Shown here piece after piece: positions 1 through 8,472 of a DNA stretch of 64,000 nucleotides. This DNA comes from Lachnospiraceae bacterium. GTDB lineage: Bacteria > Bacillota > Clostridia > Lachnospirales > Lachnospiraceae. Position 1 is the first letter of the stretch; each line of letters begins with the position of its first letter. The notes below the pieces were generated by a model, which did not search any database, was not told where the DNA came from, and was given only the letters and a program-made list of their open reading frames with translations. Position numbers and translations under genes: made by a program. The stretch is taken from contig JAEETA010000001.1 of NCBI GenBank assembly GCA_016286555.1, forward strand, positions 1 to 64,000. Direction: 5' to 3'.

Positions 1-1803
1 TGCCATCATGTCTACCCAGAAGTCGATCTCCTCCTGAGCAGGGGTACGGCCGAATACGGTGTTGTACAGGCCAACCACCAGGGTAACAACAGGTGCCTCA
101 TTGCCGCAGCCAGCGATGGTGCAGTGTGCCTTCTGGATAGTGCCGTAGGTAGGAACTGCTGCAAGGCCGGTGCCGGGATTGACACCGAAGCTCTCGCACA
201 GATCAATGAACTCGGGGCTGGTAAGGAAGCCCTGAGCGACTCTCTCTCTGCAGTAACCGTCGTTGATCAGCAGAACCCATCCGTTGTAGCCGTCCTCATC
301 GGGCATACGATCGAAGAGGCCTCTGTAGAGGTACTCAAGGAAGTGAGGAGTGCACAGATTACGGTTGCAGAACTCTTCACTGAAGATGAAGCCGCCGGCA
401 ACCTCACCTGCGGACAGAGCACCGGTGACAAGATGGTTGGTCCATCCCTCCACCTCGTCGCTCTCGGGAGTACGATCCAGGAAAATGTTGTACAGACGTC
501 TTACAAAAGCCTTTACCTGTGCAGTTGCATCAGGGGTATAGTTAACCTTGTATCTCTTGCCCTGATATTCAACATATGCAGGATGATCCTCTTCGGATGC
601 ACCGTTCAGAGCCTCTACCACCTCAGCGGAGAAGACACCGTAAGTGGTGCAGCCGTTGGAGACAAAGTATCTGTAGTTGCCATCAACAAAGTAAGGATCC
701 TCATGGCTGGTAGAAACACTGTCATGAGCGGGATCACAGTTGGAATACAGAAGCTGGGAAGGAGCGGAATCCTCCCAGTTTGCATAGTAATCATTTTCAA
801 GACTATGACCGCGAACATAAGAACCGTTGGGCTCTACGCCGTTGCGGTTGTAGTACATGTAATCCCAGCCGCCGTTGTCGCCGTCATCCCAGGTAGTGTC
901 GAAGAGATACCAGTTATTGTGCAGCTGAACCATGTTCCACGCATGGCCATCACCGGTAACATTCAGGGTCTCCAGACCGGTTGCATTCAGCAAGCATCCG
1001 GAAACAGCTGAATAACCTGCGCAAACGGTAAGGTGATCGTGAATCAGGGAGAATGCGCCCTGGTCCCAGTTCATTCTGTCATTGTAGCCGTAATATGCAT
1101 CATAGTCATACTCGGTCCAGTCACAGACAAGATCGTGAGCCAGCTTCTCTCTCTGCTCGGGAAGGCCTGCTGCGTTGATCTGATCCAGCCAGCCGTCCAT
1201 GACGTCGCAGAACTCGTTTACTGCTGCCGCACGATAAGCTGCGCTGCAGAACTCGGGATAAACAGTCAGATATCCGGGAGAGATCCACCAGTTGGGAACA
1301 AAGATGTACTGGGGATAGCACAGTTTGAACATGTACAGAAGCTGAGTGGTCGTCAGGTGATTTCCGATGTTCAGACCGGAAATATCCACCTGAATGATTC
1401 CGGAAAACCATCCTTCACCATCCAGATCCACAAGGGGAATATCCGTGGTGGTATCGTTCATGACGGCATTACAGACTTCCTCATAGCGTCTGAAGAATTC
1501 CTTCTCATCCGCAGTAAGGGATCTCAGGAAGTAATCCGAGCGGTACTTTGCCCAGTAGGACGCATCCCGTCCCTGCACGGCAGAGTCTGCACTGAGGCTC
1601 TGAGCAGCCACAGGAACATACCCTTCGGGCAGATCAAACTGATAAGCAACCGTGTCTACGACATCTGCCAGTTTTGCAGCCCGTCCAATGGCTTCGGGCT
1701 CAGTGATCTCGGCCGCTTTCGCACTGACTGCGGGAACGCCGGCCGTGGCTACCATCACTGTGGTCAACAGCGCGGAAAGCCATCTGAATTTGTTATTTCT
1801 CAT
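1..1803 (-). CDS. Secreted transglutaminase-like protein with DUF4214 tail (copy 1, 3' end outside window)
   Basis: The reading frame is open from the ATG at 1803 to base 1, giving 601 residues; the C-terminus lies beyond the window. AAGGAGG sits 7 bases before the ATG. Residues 1-29 are a signal peptide (MRNNKFRW, hydrophobic core, then AVSAKA). A transglutaminase-like papain-fold core carries Cys261 in VCAGYS, His287 in GHAWNMV and Asp302 in FDTTWDD, the order expected of the catalytic triad. A tail of DUF4214 units follows (FLDRTPESDEVEGW, FDRMPDEDGYNGW, FGRTPAQEEIDFW), with a Cys-containing linker (HCTIAGC) between the second and third. It is a tandem paralogue of the next gene, with near-identical tail DNA but a different segment after the signal peptide. 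The protein is probably exported and acts on matrix or wall proteins; whether it cross-links or cleaves amide bonds is unknown. Confidence 0.88.
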   Translation of the reverse strand, partial: MRNNKFRWLSALLTTVMVATAGVPAVSAKAAEITEPEAIGRAAKLADVVDTVAYQFDLPEGYVPVAAQSLSADSAVQGRDASYWAKYRSDYFLRSLTADEKEFFRRYEEVCNAVMNDTTTDIPLVDLDGEGWFSGIIQVDISGLNIGNHLTTTQLLYMFKLCYPQYIFVPNWWISPGYLTVYPEFCSAAYRAAAVNEFCDVMDGWLDQINAAGLPEQREKLAHDLVCDWTEYDYDAYYGYNDRMNWDQGAFSLIHDHLTVCAGYSAVSGCLLNATGLETLNVTGDGHAWNMVQLHNNWYLFDTTWDDGDNGGWDYMYYNRNGVEPNGSYVRGHSLENDYYANWEDSAPSQLLYSNCDPAHDSVSTSHEDPYFVDGNYRYFVSNGCTTYGVFSAEVVEALNGASEEDHPAYVEYQGKRYKVNYTPDATAQVKAFVRRLYNIFLDRTPESDEVEGWTNHLVTGALSAGEVAGGFIFSEEFCNRNLCTPHFLEYLYRGLFDRMPDEDGYNGWVLLINDGYCRERVAQGFLTSPEFIDLCESFGVNPGTGLAAVPTYGTIQKAHCTIAGCGNEAPVVTLVVGLYNTVFGRTPAQEEIDFWVDMMA

Positions 1804-1844
1804 TCCGATCCTCCTTTGTGAAAATGTGATACAAGGTAACGATA

Positions 1845-1873
1845 ATTATATCCAATCCACCTATGAAAATCAA
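1845..1873 (-). promoter_or_regulatory. Promoter of transglutaminase-like copy 1
   Basis: On the minus strand, TTGATT (1873-1868) and a perfect TATAAT (1850-1845) are separated by 17 bases, about 40 bases before the start codon. The block AGTTTACATAA just upstream, and most of the spacer (GTGGATTG), are conserved in the promoter of copy 2, so the control region was duplicated with the gene. Confidence 0.75.
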
Positions 1874-2025
1874 AGCGTTATGTAAACTGAATTCGTTTTC
1901 TTCGGAAACCGTTTAGCAAAATGCCAACGGTTAATCTTTTTCGGATGCTGATTTTAAGGAAACGTACGCCATCCCACAAGAAAACTGAGAATAGGTTAAT
2001 TTAATCTGTCGGCGAAGTAGCGCAA

Positions 2026-2055
2026 CAAAAACGGCAGGTCCGAAGACCTGCCGTT
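2026..2055 (-). terminator. Terminator of transglutaminase-like copy 2
   Basis: An 11-bp perfect stem (2030-2040 with 2045-2055, loop CGAA) is followed on the minus strand by TTTTG. It lies 44 bases after the stop codon of the gene ending at 2099, so the two tandem copies form separate transcription units. Confidence 0.85.
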
Positions 2056-2098
2056 CCTATCAGCATATTCTGTTATGCAGTTGCCTTATACCGAAGGA

Positions 2099-4156
2099 TT
2101 ACACCTCAGGGCCAACCTCGATACCGGTGCGCAGGCACTGATCCATGAACTCCTGAGAGCTGGTGAAGCCGTTGAGCACGCGCTCTCTGGTCCAGCCTTC
2201 GTTGTCCAGACGATTAACCCAATCGCTCAGTCCGCTTCCGTCGGGCTCGCGGTTGAAGATCGCATGGTACAGATCGGTGACATACTCGGTGTTGTTACGG
2301 CCAAGGTTTGCATACTCCTGACCATTGAGGAAGCTGTTGACCATGACACGCGCGGTGACGTCAGGTCTGTGTGCTGCCATCATGTCTACCCAGAAGTCGA
2401 TCTCCTCCTGAGCGGGGGTACGGCCGAATACGGTGTTGTACAGGCCAACCACCAGGGTCACAACAGGTGCCTCATTGCCACAGCCGGAGATGGTGCAGTG
2501 TGCCTTCTGGATGGTGCCGTAAACAGGAACGTTAGCAAGGCCGGTGCCGGGATTAACGTGGAAGCTCTCGCACAGGTCAAAGAACTCGGGGCTGGTAAGG
2601 AAGCCCTGAGCGACTCTCTCTCTGGAGTAGCCATCGTTGATCAGAGCGGTCCAACCGTTGAAGCCGTCTGCATCAGCGGATCTGTTGAAGAGACCTCTGT
2701 AGAGATACTCAATGTAGTGCGCATTGCACAGGTTACGATTGCTGAACTCTTCGCTGAAGATAAAGCCGCCGGCAACCTCACCTGCGGAGTGCTGTCCGGA
2801 AACGATCTGAGAAGTCCAGCTGTTCAGACCGGCCTCGTCAGCTTCACGATCCAGGAAGACGCTGTACAGACGTGCCACGAAAGCCCTGACCATCTCATCT
2901 GCACCTGCGGTATAGGTAACACGATAGGTCTTGCCCAGATGGGTCACGGTTGCGGGATGATCGGCAGCTGCTGCGCCGTTCAGACCTGCAACCACCTCAG
3001 CGGTATACTCGCCGTAGGTCGTGCAGCCGTTGGTAACGAAGTATCTGAAGTTCCCCTCATCGAAGTAAACATTCTGATGGGTGTAGGAAGTGCTGTTGCT
3101 GTCCAGAGGGCAGTTGGAATAAGTTCTCTGGGAAGGAGTGCCATCCACCCAGTTGCAGTATCTGCCGTTCTCCAGGGTATGGCCGCTGACGTAGGATCCG
3201 TCGGGCTCCACGCCGTTACGGTTGTAGTAGGAATAATCCCAGCCGCCGCTGTTGCCATCATCCCAGGTGGTATCAAAGAGGTACCAGGAATTGTGCACCT
3301 GAACCATGTTCCATGCATGACCGTCACCGGTGACATTCAGGGTCTCCAGGCCGGTTGCGTTCAGCAGGATGCCGGAAGTTGCGGCATAACCTGCACAAAC
3401 GGTAAGGTGATCGTGAATCAGGGAGAATGCACCCTGGTCCCAGCTCATTCTGTCATTGTAGCCGTAGTATGCATCCCAGTCATATGCGGTCCAGTCACAG
3501 ATGATATCGTGAGCCAGCTGCTCTCTCTGCTCGGGAAGGCCTGCTGCATTGATCTGGTCAACCCAGGTGTCCACAACGGAGCAGAACTCGTTCACTGCAG
3601 CTGCACGGGCAGCACCGCTTGCAAACTCGTCATACACGCACAGGATGCCGGGAGTACCGTACATCCAGTTGGGGATGAAGAAGAACTGAGGGCAGGACAG
3701 CTTGAACATGTAGTTCAGCTGGAAGCCGGTGTAGTGGTTCAGCACCAGGTCTCCGGTGGATACACTGTACTCCTCGACGTAAGAGGTGGAATCGTTGGCA
3801 AGGGCAACGGAAGCCTCCACATAACGATTGTAGAGGATCTTCTCGTCATCGGTCAGGAGATTCCAGAAATAATCGGAGCTGAACTTGCTCCAGTAGGAAA
3901 CATCTCTGCCCTGCACAACGGAAATGGGTTCCTCTCCGGTGTAGTTGAAGACAGAAGCCTTGTTAAGATCGGGCTCTCCCTCCAGAGGGATCACAAGTAC
4001 ATCATTTACGGGCTTTACGTCGCTTGCGAAAACTTCCTCGGAAGCGGCAGGCTCAGTCATCTCGGCTGCTTTCGCGCTGACAGCGGGAACGCCTGCCGTG
4101 GCAACCATCACTGTGGTCAGCAGCGCGGAAAGCCATCTGAATTTGGAATTTTTCAT
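2099..4156 (-). CDS. Secreted transglutaminase-like protein with four-unit DUF4214 tail (copy 2)
   Basis: 685 residues; AAGGAGG lies just before the ATG. Signal peptide residues 1-30 (AVSAKA end). A transglutaminase-like core has Cys254 (VCAGYA), His280 (GHAWNMV) and Asp295 (FDTTWDD). Residues 421-685 form a 265-residue tail of four DUF4214-like units, each with the pattern LY-x3-[LF]-x-R-x2-x5-W. Units two and three are joined by a linker with VPVYGTI and HCTISGC (Cys554 and Cys559). The region between signal peptide and core differs from copy 1, while core and tail are close to identical. It has its own promoter and terminator. An exported enzyme acting on surface or matrix proteins is inferred; DUF4214 itself has no established function. 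Confidence 0.92.
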   Translation of the reverse strand: MKNSKFRWLSALLTTVMVATAGVPAVSAKAAEMTEPAASEEVFASDVKPVNDVLVIPLEGEPDLNKASVFNYTGEEPISVVQGRDVSYWSKFSSDYFWNLLTDDEKILYNRYVEASVALANDSTSYVEEYSVSTGDLVLNHYTGFQLNYMFKLSCPQFFFIPNWMYGTPGILCVYDEFASGAARAAAVNEFCSVVDTWVDQINAAGLPEQREQLAHDIICDWTAYDWDAYYGYNDRMSWDQGAFSLIHDHLTVCAGYAATSGILLNATGLETLNVTGDGHAWNMVQVHNSWYLFDTTWDDGNSGGWDYSYYNRNGVEPDGSYVSGHTLENGRYCNWVDGTPSQRTYSNCPLDSNSTSYTHQNVYFDEGNFRYFVTNGCTTYGEYTAEVVAGLNGAAAADHPATVTHLGKTYRVTYTAGADEMVRAFVARLYSVFLDREADEAGLNSWTSQIVSGQHSAGEVAGGFIFSEEFSNRNLCNAHYIEYLYRGLFNRSADADGFNGWTALINDGYSRERVAQGFLTSPEFFDLCESFHVNPGTGLANVPVYGTIQKAHCTISGCGNEAPVVTLVVGLYNTVFGRTPAQEEIDFWVDMMAAHRPDVTARVMVNSFLNGQEYANLGRNNTEYVTDLYHAIFNREPDGSGLSDWVNRLDNEGWTRERVLNGFTSSQEFMDQCLRTGIEVGPEV

Positions 4157-4197
4157 ACCCTTCCTCCTTAAAAAGATAAAAATTTACAGCAATAAAC

Positions 4198-4226
4198 ATT
4201 ATATGCAATCCACTGCCGAAATTCAA
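4198..4226 (-). promoter_or_regulatory. Promoter of transglutaminase-like copy 2
   Basis: Minus strand TTGAAT (4226-4221), 17-base spacer, TATAAT (4203-4198). It shares AGTTTACATAA, GTGGATTG and ATATAAT with the copy 1 promoter in the same register. It lies directly behind the terminator of the preceding operon. Confidence 0.75.
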
Positions 4227-4240
4227 TGCATTATGTAAAC

Positions 4241-4266
4241 TAAAAACCCGTTGAAGCAACGGGTTT
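4241..4266 (-). terminator. Terminator of the polysaccharide operon
   Basis: A 10-bp perfect stem (4244-4253 with 4257-4266, loop of three) is followed on the minus strand by TTTTTAG. It lies 36 bases after the stop codon of the RMD-like reductase and ends the operon that starts near 12.1 kb. Confidence 0.85.
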
Positions 4267-4301
4267 CCAGCTTTTTTCTTATTGGTTTTCCGACTTCCTT
4301 C

Positions 4302-5228
4302 TTACTGGTTCACAAGTCCGAGGTAAATCTCCCGGATGGTATCCAGAATATCATGCTCCGGTTTCCAGCCAAGTTTCTCCGTGATCTTGGAGTGGTCACA
4401 GCAGATGACGGGGTTCTCGATGGGACGCAGGAGCTTGGGATCCGTCTCCAGGGACACGGGCTGCTCGGACAGCGCTGTGATGGCTTCCACCAGTTCCCGC
4501 AGGTGCAGGGAGCGGCCGCTTCCAACGTTGTAGATCTCCTCGCAGTTATCACTCTCGATGACCATACGGTAAGCACGGACGATGTCGCGGACGTCGGAGA
4601 AGTCTCTCTGGATGTCCAGATTCCCGGTCTTCAGGACTCCTGCCTTACCGCTCCTGGAGATCTCCGCCACCTGACGGCACCAGCTGGGGATGACGAAATT
4701 GTCGCCCTGTCCGGGACCGGTGTGGTTGAAGGCTCTCACATGATAGATCTGGAGTCCGTAGCGCTTATGGTATACGGAGGAGAACTGCTCCAGGCTCACC
4801 TTGGAAATGCCGTAAGGATTGTTGGCATTGATGGGCTGGTCCTCGCCGATGGGATCCATGGAGGGCATGTACTCCTCACTGGAACCGATGAGCAGGATCT
4901 TCGCGTCCGGCGTAATCTCACGCATGGCATCCAGGATGTTCACCGCACCGCAGACATTGATCTCCATGGTCTGCTGCGGCAGTTTCCAGGACAGGCCCAC
5001 GCTGCTGATGGCAGCCAGGTTGATGATGTGGGTGGGCTGCACCTTGTAGATCACGGACTTTACCATCTCGGCATCCAGAATATCGCACTCGTAGGTCTTA
5101 ACGCATTCCTCAGGCATCTTGACGCCGCTGCGGTCGCTTCCGTAGACCTCATACCCGTGGGATTTCATCTCCCGCGCCAGATGGGGACCCACAAATCCGC
5201 CGGCTCCGAAAATCAAAACCTTGTTCAT
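4302..5228 (-). CDS. NAD-dependent sugar epimerase/reductase, GDP-4-keto-6-deoxymannose reductase (RMD)-like
   Basis: 308 residues, a full-length short-chain dehydrogenase of the extended type. The Rossmann dinucleotide motif GAGGFVG is at residues 8-14 and the catalytic YGISK pair near residue 138. The stretch RAFNHTGPGQ is typical of the RMD branch, which reduces GDP-4-keto-6-deoxy-mannose to GDP-rhamnose in the cytoplasm. The partner GDP-mannose 4,6-dehydratase is not in the window, so the substrate is uncertain. It is the last gene of the polysaccharide operon, 85 bases after the GT4 gene. AGGAAAAGGAT precedes the ATG. Confidence 0.85.
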   Translation of the reverse strand: MNKVLIFGAGGFVGPHLAREMKSHGYEVYGSDRSGVKMPEECVKTYECDILDAEMVKSVIYKVQPTHIINLAAISSVGLSWKLPQQTMEINVCGAVNILDAMREITPDAKILLIGSSEEYMPSMDPIGEDQPINANNPYGISKVSLEQFSSVYHKRYGLQIYHVRAFNHTGPGQGDNFVIPSWCRQVAEISRSGKAGVLKTGNLDIQRDFSDVRDIVRAYRMVIESDNCEEIYNVGSGRSLHLRELVEAITALSEQPVSLETDPKLLRPIENPVICCDHSKITEKLGWKPEHDILDTIREIYLGLVNQ

Positions 5229-5313
5229 ATCCTTTTCCTCGCTTTATCGTATTCACGCACAGCCCTGCAAAGTGCACCGTGCAAAAACAACCATTCTCTG
5301 TCTGCAGGATTCG

Positions 5314-6432
5314 TCACCCCTGCATAGCAGGTTCCAGCAGTTCCAGGAGCCTCTTCAAGGTGACCTCCTGTGCAAAATCCGCCACCCGCTTTGCTTCCGC
5401 CGCCCGGAAATCTTCCGGTTGTAGGAGTTGCTTATGCATGGCGTCTGCCACCAGCTCCGGCGCTTTGTCCGTCAGCAGGATTCCCGCATTCCCCAGGGTC
5501 TCCTTCACCGCTGCCGCATCGTAGGCCACAATGGGCACACCGAAATGCATGGCCTCTACCAGAGGTACACAGAATCCTTCATGCTCGCTGAGGCACAGGA
5601 AGAGGTCCGCCGCGCGATACTCCTCCACAATCCCCGCAAATCCCACAGGGCCGGTAAAGATCACTTTCTCCGCGATGCCCAGAAGCTTTGCATAGCGCTT
5701 CAGTTCTGCGGTGTATCGTTCATTACCCGCATCGGATCCCACCAGCCGTAAAGTGACGTTCCCGTCATATTTTGCCACATAAGCTGCGGTGGCTGCAATG
5801 AGATCTTCGTGACATTTGTTGGGAGAAATGCGCCCCACGAAGAGAATCCGGGCTGCCGCATTTTTTCCCCTTCCGGGCTCTGCTTTTGCTGCATCCGGTG
5901 TTCCCGAAAAACCGCTCTGCCCAGCCCCTTCCGGGATTGCGTAATCCTCCCACCTTATAACGATGGGACACACGGAGATGGGGCATTTGTATCCGTAAGA
6001 GATCAGATCCTGTTTGTTAAACTCCGACACCGCGATAACGGATTCCGGCACGTCCCGCAGGGACTTGATCTCCTCCAGGCCCAGCCTGCATTTGTTTCCC
6101 ATTTTCGGATTGTATCCGCGGAAAAAATAAGCCGGTGTGATGTTGTGATAGCGGAACACCTTGTGTCCCGGCATGGTACGGATCCGGTCGTTTAAGGCAC
6201 TTCCGATGGAGAGATGGTAAAGGATCACATCCTCGGGAGAGGTACCGGGCAACTCCGAAACAGGCTGCGCATCCTCTGCCGGGATGGAGCCGTCACTCTG
6301 GAGATAGTAGATCTTCGTATCATATCCCTGTTCCCGCAGGGCTCTGTGGATCGCCAGGACTTCATTTCCGATGGCGTCCCCCCGCCAGAGGGAAGGGAGC
6401 ATTTGCAGGATCCTGCGCTTTTGTCCGGTCAT
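5314..6432 (-). CDS. Glycosyltransferase family 4
   Basis: 372 residues with a GT-B two-domain layout. The C-terminal nucleotide-sugar-binding half shows ILFVGRISPNK near residue 200, then LSEHEGFCVPLVEAM with the EX7E-type acidic pair and GVPIVAYDAAAV. It probably transfers an activated sugar to a lipid-linked intermediate on the inner membrane face. The start overlaps the stop of the preceding small gene by four bases (ATGA), suggesting translational coupling. Donor and acceptor cannot be read from sequence. Confidence 0.9.
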   Translation of the reverse strand: MTGQKRRILQMLPSLWRGDAIGNEVLAIHRALREQGYDTKIYYLQSDGSIPAEDAQPVSELPGTSPEDVILYHLSIGSALNDRIRTMPGHKVFRYHNITPAYFFRGYNPKMGNKCRLGLEEIKSLRDVPESVIAVSEFNKQDLISYGYKCPISVCPIVIRWEDYAIPEGAGQSGFSGTPDAAKAEPGRGKNAAARILFVGRISPNKCHEDLIAATAAYVAKYDGNVTLRLVGSDAGNERYTAELKRYAKLLGIAEKVIFTGPVGFAGIVEEYRAADLFLCLSEHEGFCVPLVEAMHFGVPIVAYDAAAVKETLGNAGILLTDKAPELVADAMHKQLLQPEDFRAAEAKRVADFAQEVTLKRLLELLEPAMQG

Positions 6433-6770
6433 TTCTCATCCTCCCCGTCCTGCAGTCTGCCGGTGTGACGCATGTACTCCAGCATGTACCAGATCAGTTC
6501 TTCCTGCTCCAGACGATAGGAACGGATCTGATCCAGGAGCGGTGCGATGAGCCAGGCACTTAAGGTGTATCCCAGCTTCTTCAGGAATTTTCCGCCGAAT
6601 TTTCTGGAATCCATGGGGATGGCATTCACATCCGGGGACTCCATACGGCGCAGGCGCACCAGCTGCATATACAGGGCACGCAGCTCAGGGTCCGGGATCT
6701 CCTCGGCGGAGATGCCGGTCATGGCCTCGTCAAAATCAGGGATAGAAATCTTCTTATCCGTTTCACTCAT
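6429..6770 (-). CDS. Small conserved protein of polysaccharide operon, unknown function
   Basis: 113 residues, charged, with no signal peptide or clear membrane span; one moderately hydrophobic stretch (LSAWLIAPLLDQI, around residue 72) may be an amphipathic or buried helix. No family is recognised. It overlaps the upstream GT4 gene by 8 bases and the downstream GT4 gene by 4, a packing that indicates a real, coupled gene. Its position between two glycosyltransferases suggests an accessory role, such as a partner or adaptor for one of them, but that is inference. Confidence 0.75.
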   Translation of the reverse strand: MSETDKKISIPDFDEAMTGISAEEIPDPELRALYMQLVRLRRMESPDVNAIPMDSRKFGGKFLKKLGYTLSAWLIAPLLDQIRSYRLEQEELIWYMLEYMRHTGRLQDGEDEK

Positions 6771-7980
6771 CTTTCATGGCTCCTTTCAGAGCGGTATAGG
6801 ATGCCTCCCAGCCGATGCTCCGAAAACCTGACAGTTGCTCTTTGATCCGAGCATACTCCTCGGGGCGTGCGTCATAATACGCCACCCGCTCCGCCAGAGC
6901 ATCCGCATCATCCTGGGGGAACCAGACGCACAGGTCTCCGCCTACCTCCCGCAGCACGGGCACATCCGCAGCCAGCACCGGGGTTCCCCGCTGCATGGAC
7001 TCTGCGATGGGCAGTCCGTACCCTTCGGAATAACTGCAAAATACCAGAAATGTCGCTTTCCGGTAGAGATAACTCATCACTTCATCGGAGGGCCCCACCA
7101 CATGCAGGATCCCGGTTCCGAAATCGGGATGGGAACGGAGCTGTTCCTCGAAGGACTCCATGTTCCAGCCCATCAGTCCCGCAAAAACAATGCGGTAGCC
7201 CAGCTCTTTCAGACGGGGATAGGCTTCCAGCAAGAGTTTGTGATTCTTCCGGGGCTCGATGGTACCCGCCATCAACAGGAATTTTCCATCCGCCAGCTTC
7301 CGGATGTCGGCAGGGATGCCGGTATCGGCGCCCTCCGCATGCTTTTCCGCATCGGAACCGGTTGCACCATCCTGCTGCCCGGCTCCGACATTTTTCTTCA
7401 TCGCCCGTTCCGCAAAATCGCTTCCCAGAGGGATCACGCTGCAGGACGGAAAGGGCACTCCCGCTTTTTCCGCCAGGGCTTTCGTATCTTCCCGCACAGC
7501 CTGCGAAGTAAAGATCAGGTGATCCGCATGCAGGAGACTCGCTCCCAGGTAATCCTGGAAATTAAAGGCTCCCCGCTCCAGACAGTACTGAGGATAATAC
7601 ACGGAGATCACATCGTAGATCAGGACGCAGATCCGTACGCCCCGCTCTTTTAACCTCGGATAGAGGTAGCTGCGCTTCATCCGGTCCATCCAGGCGGCGT
7701 CCAGTTCCAGCCACAGATCTCCTTCGCGGAAATCCTCGATCCCCACTTTTTTTCGGGTGATCATGGCTTCTTTTTTGCCGGTACCTCCGCGATAGTAGGC
7801 CACATATTTTTCCGGATCCAGAACCCGATAACAATCCGCGGGATCGTCGTAGAAAAGCATGGATACATTTTCGGAAAACGACGGGTCTGTCAGAAAACGA
7901 AGGCTGTATTCTCTTGTCACGCGCTGGATCCCGGTGAGGAACGTCGCCAGGGTCAGTACGCTCGCATCGATATAGATCAT
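6763..7980 (-). CDS. Glycosyltransferase family 4
   Basis: 405 residues. The C-terminal half has LLMAGTIEPRKNHKLLLEAY (around residue 233), then FCSYSEGYGLPIAESM and RGTPVLAADVPVLREVGG, the standard GT4 donor-binding region with the paired glutamates. The sequence resembles mannosyl or rhamnosyl transferases that share the GT...PRKN motif. It starts in the TGATG junction with the upstream 158-residue gene (one-base overlap), so the genes are probably co-translated. Confidence 0.9.
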   Translation of the reverse strand: MIYIDASVLTLATFLTGIQRVTREYSLRFLTDPSFSENVSMLFYDDPADCYRVLDPEKYVAYYRGGTGKKEAMITRKKVGIEDFREGDLWLELDAAWMDRMKRSYLYPRLKERGVRICVLIYDVISVYYPQYCLERGAFNFQDYLGASLLHADHLIFTSQAVREDTKALAEKAGVPFPSCSVIPLGSDFAERAMKKNVGAGQQDGATGSDAEKHAEGADTGIPADIRKLADGKFLLMAGTIEPRKNHKLLLEAYPRLKELGYRIVFAGLMGWNMESFEEQLRSHPDFGTGILHVVGPSDEVMSYLYRKATFLVFCSYSEGYGLPIAESMQRGTPVLAADVPVLREVGGDLCVWFPQDDADALAERVAYYDARPEEYARIKEQLSGFRSIGWEASYTALKGAMKDE

Positions 7981-8456
7981 CAGAGGAATACCTTTCGGAT
8001 CAGTTTCTGGATCGGGCCGGGGAGTTTCTTCCCGAAGGTGCGGAAATCCGCTCTGGCGGTGAGGCCGTGTACCTTACCCAGCAGATGATAGCGCACTCCC
8101 TGCTTCGGCTGGCAGTAGGGATTCTCCGTCAGCTCCATGTGGCGGATGGCAAAAACGCTGGAGCCGGAAAGCACCTTCCAGACCCGGGTGCGAAACGCCA
8201 CGCGGTCCTCTCCGTAATGCTGCCGCCAGGGCGCTTCCTCCGCTTCCTCCGGCAGGCGTTTGAACACGCCCACGAAGGCCGCCTGGAAATAGTCGGCATT
8301 GTCCAGATCCTCATACCGGCTCACGTCCACGATCCTGGGATGCATGCCCGCGTTACAGGTCATGGCAGCTCTGCGATAACCGAAAGAGGCATCTGCAGCC
8401 TCCATGTTTGCTGCCACCATGTCATATAAAATTCCGTAGATTGCAGGTTCTGCCAT
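7980..8456 (-). CDS. 158-residue protein, possible divergent DUF4214-like unit; function unknown
   Basis: No family is recognised with certainty and there is no signal peptide. Residues 55-110 show the spacing of a DUF4214 unit: an aromatic-rich helix (YFQAAFVGVFKRLPEEAEE), a tryptophan about ten residues later, then an R-rich helix ending in VLSGSSVFAIRHM, comparable with GFLxSxEFxNR in the secreted proteins nearby. DUF4214 units are also known fused to glycosyltransferases, so a cytoplasmic accessory to the flanking enzymes is possible. The C-terminus is basic. It lies 16 bases after the epimerase-GT2 gene and overlaps the next GT4 start by one base. Confidence 0.7.
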   Translation of the reverse strand: MAEPAIYGILYDMVAANMEAADASFGYRRAAMTCNAGMHPRIVDVSRYEDLDNADYFQAAFVGVFKRLPEEAEEAPWRQHYGEDRVAFRTRVWKVLSGSSVFAIRHMELTENPYCQPKQGVRYHLLGKVHGLTARADFRTFGKKLPGPIQKLIRKVFL

Positions 8457-8472
8457 AGGTGTTCTGCGCCTG

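Larger units (their letters stand above)
1..4240 (-). repeat. Tandem duplication of gene plus promoter (about 2.35 kb unit)
   Basis: The two transglutaminase-like genes and their promoters are direct repeats with an offset near 2.35-2.37 kb. Bases 1-110 match 2375-2484 with only about four differences, in the third DUF4214 unit. Signal peptides are also nearly identical, while the segment after the signal peptide and part of the second unit differ. Such tracts are substrates for recombination or gene conversion. Confidence 0.9.

Noticed and set aside
2075..4171. Long plus-strand open frame antisense to transglutaminase-like copy 2
   Set aside because: It mirrors the codon bias of the minus-strand gene, which has signal peptide, catalytic motifs, ribosome binding site and promoter. 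Similar antisense frames occur opposite most G+C-rich genes here, for example 8542-10422 and 24431-25942.
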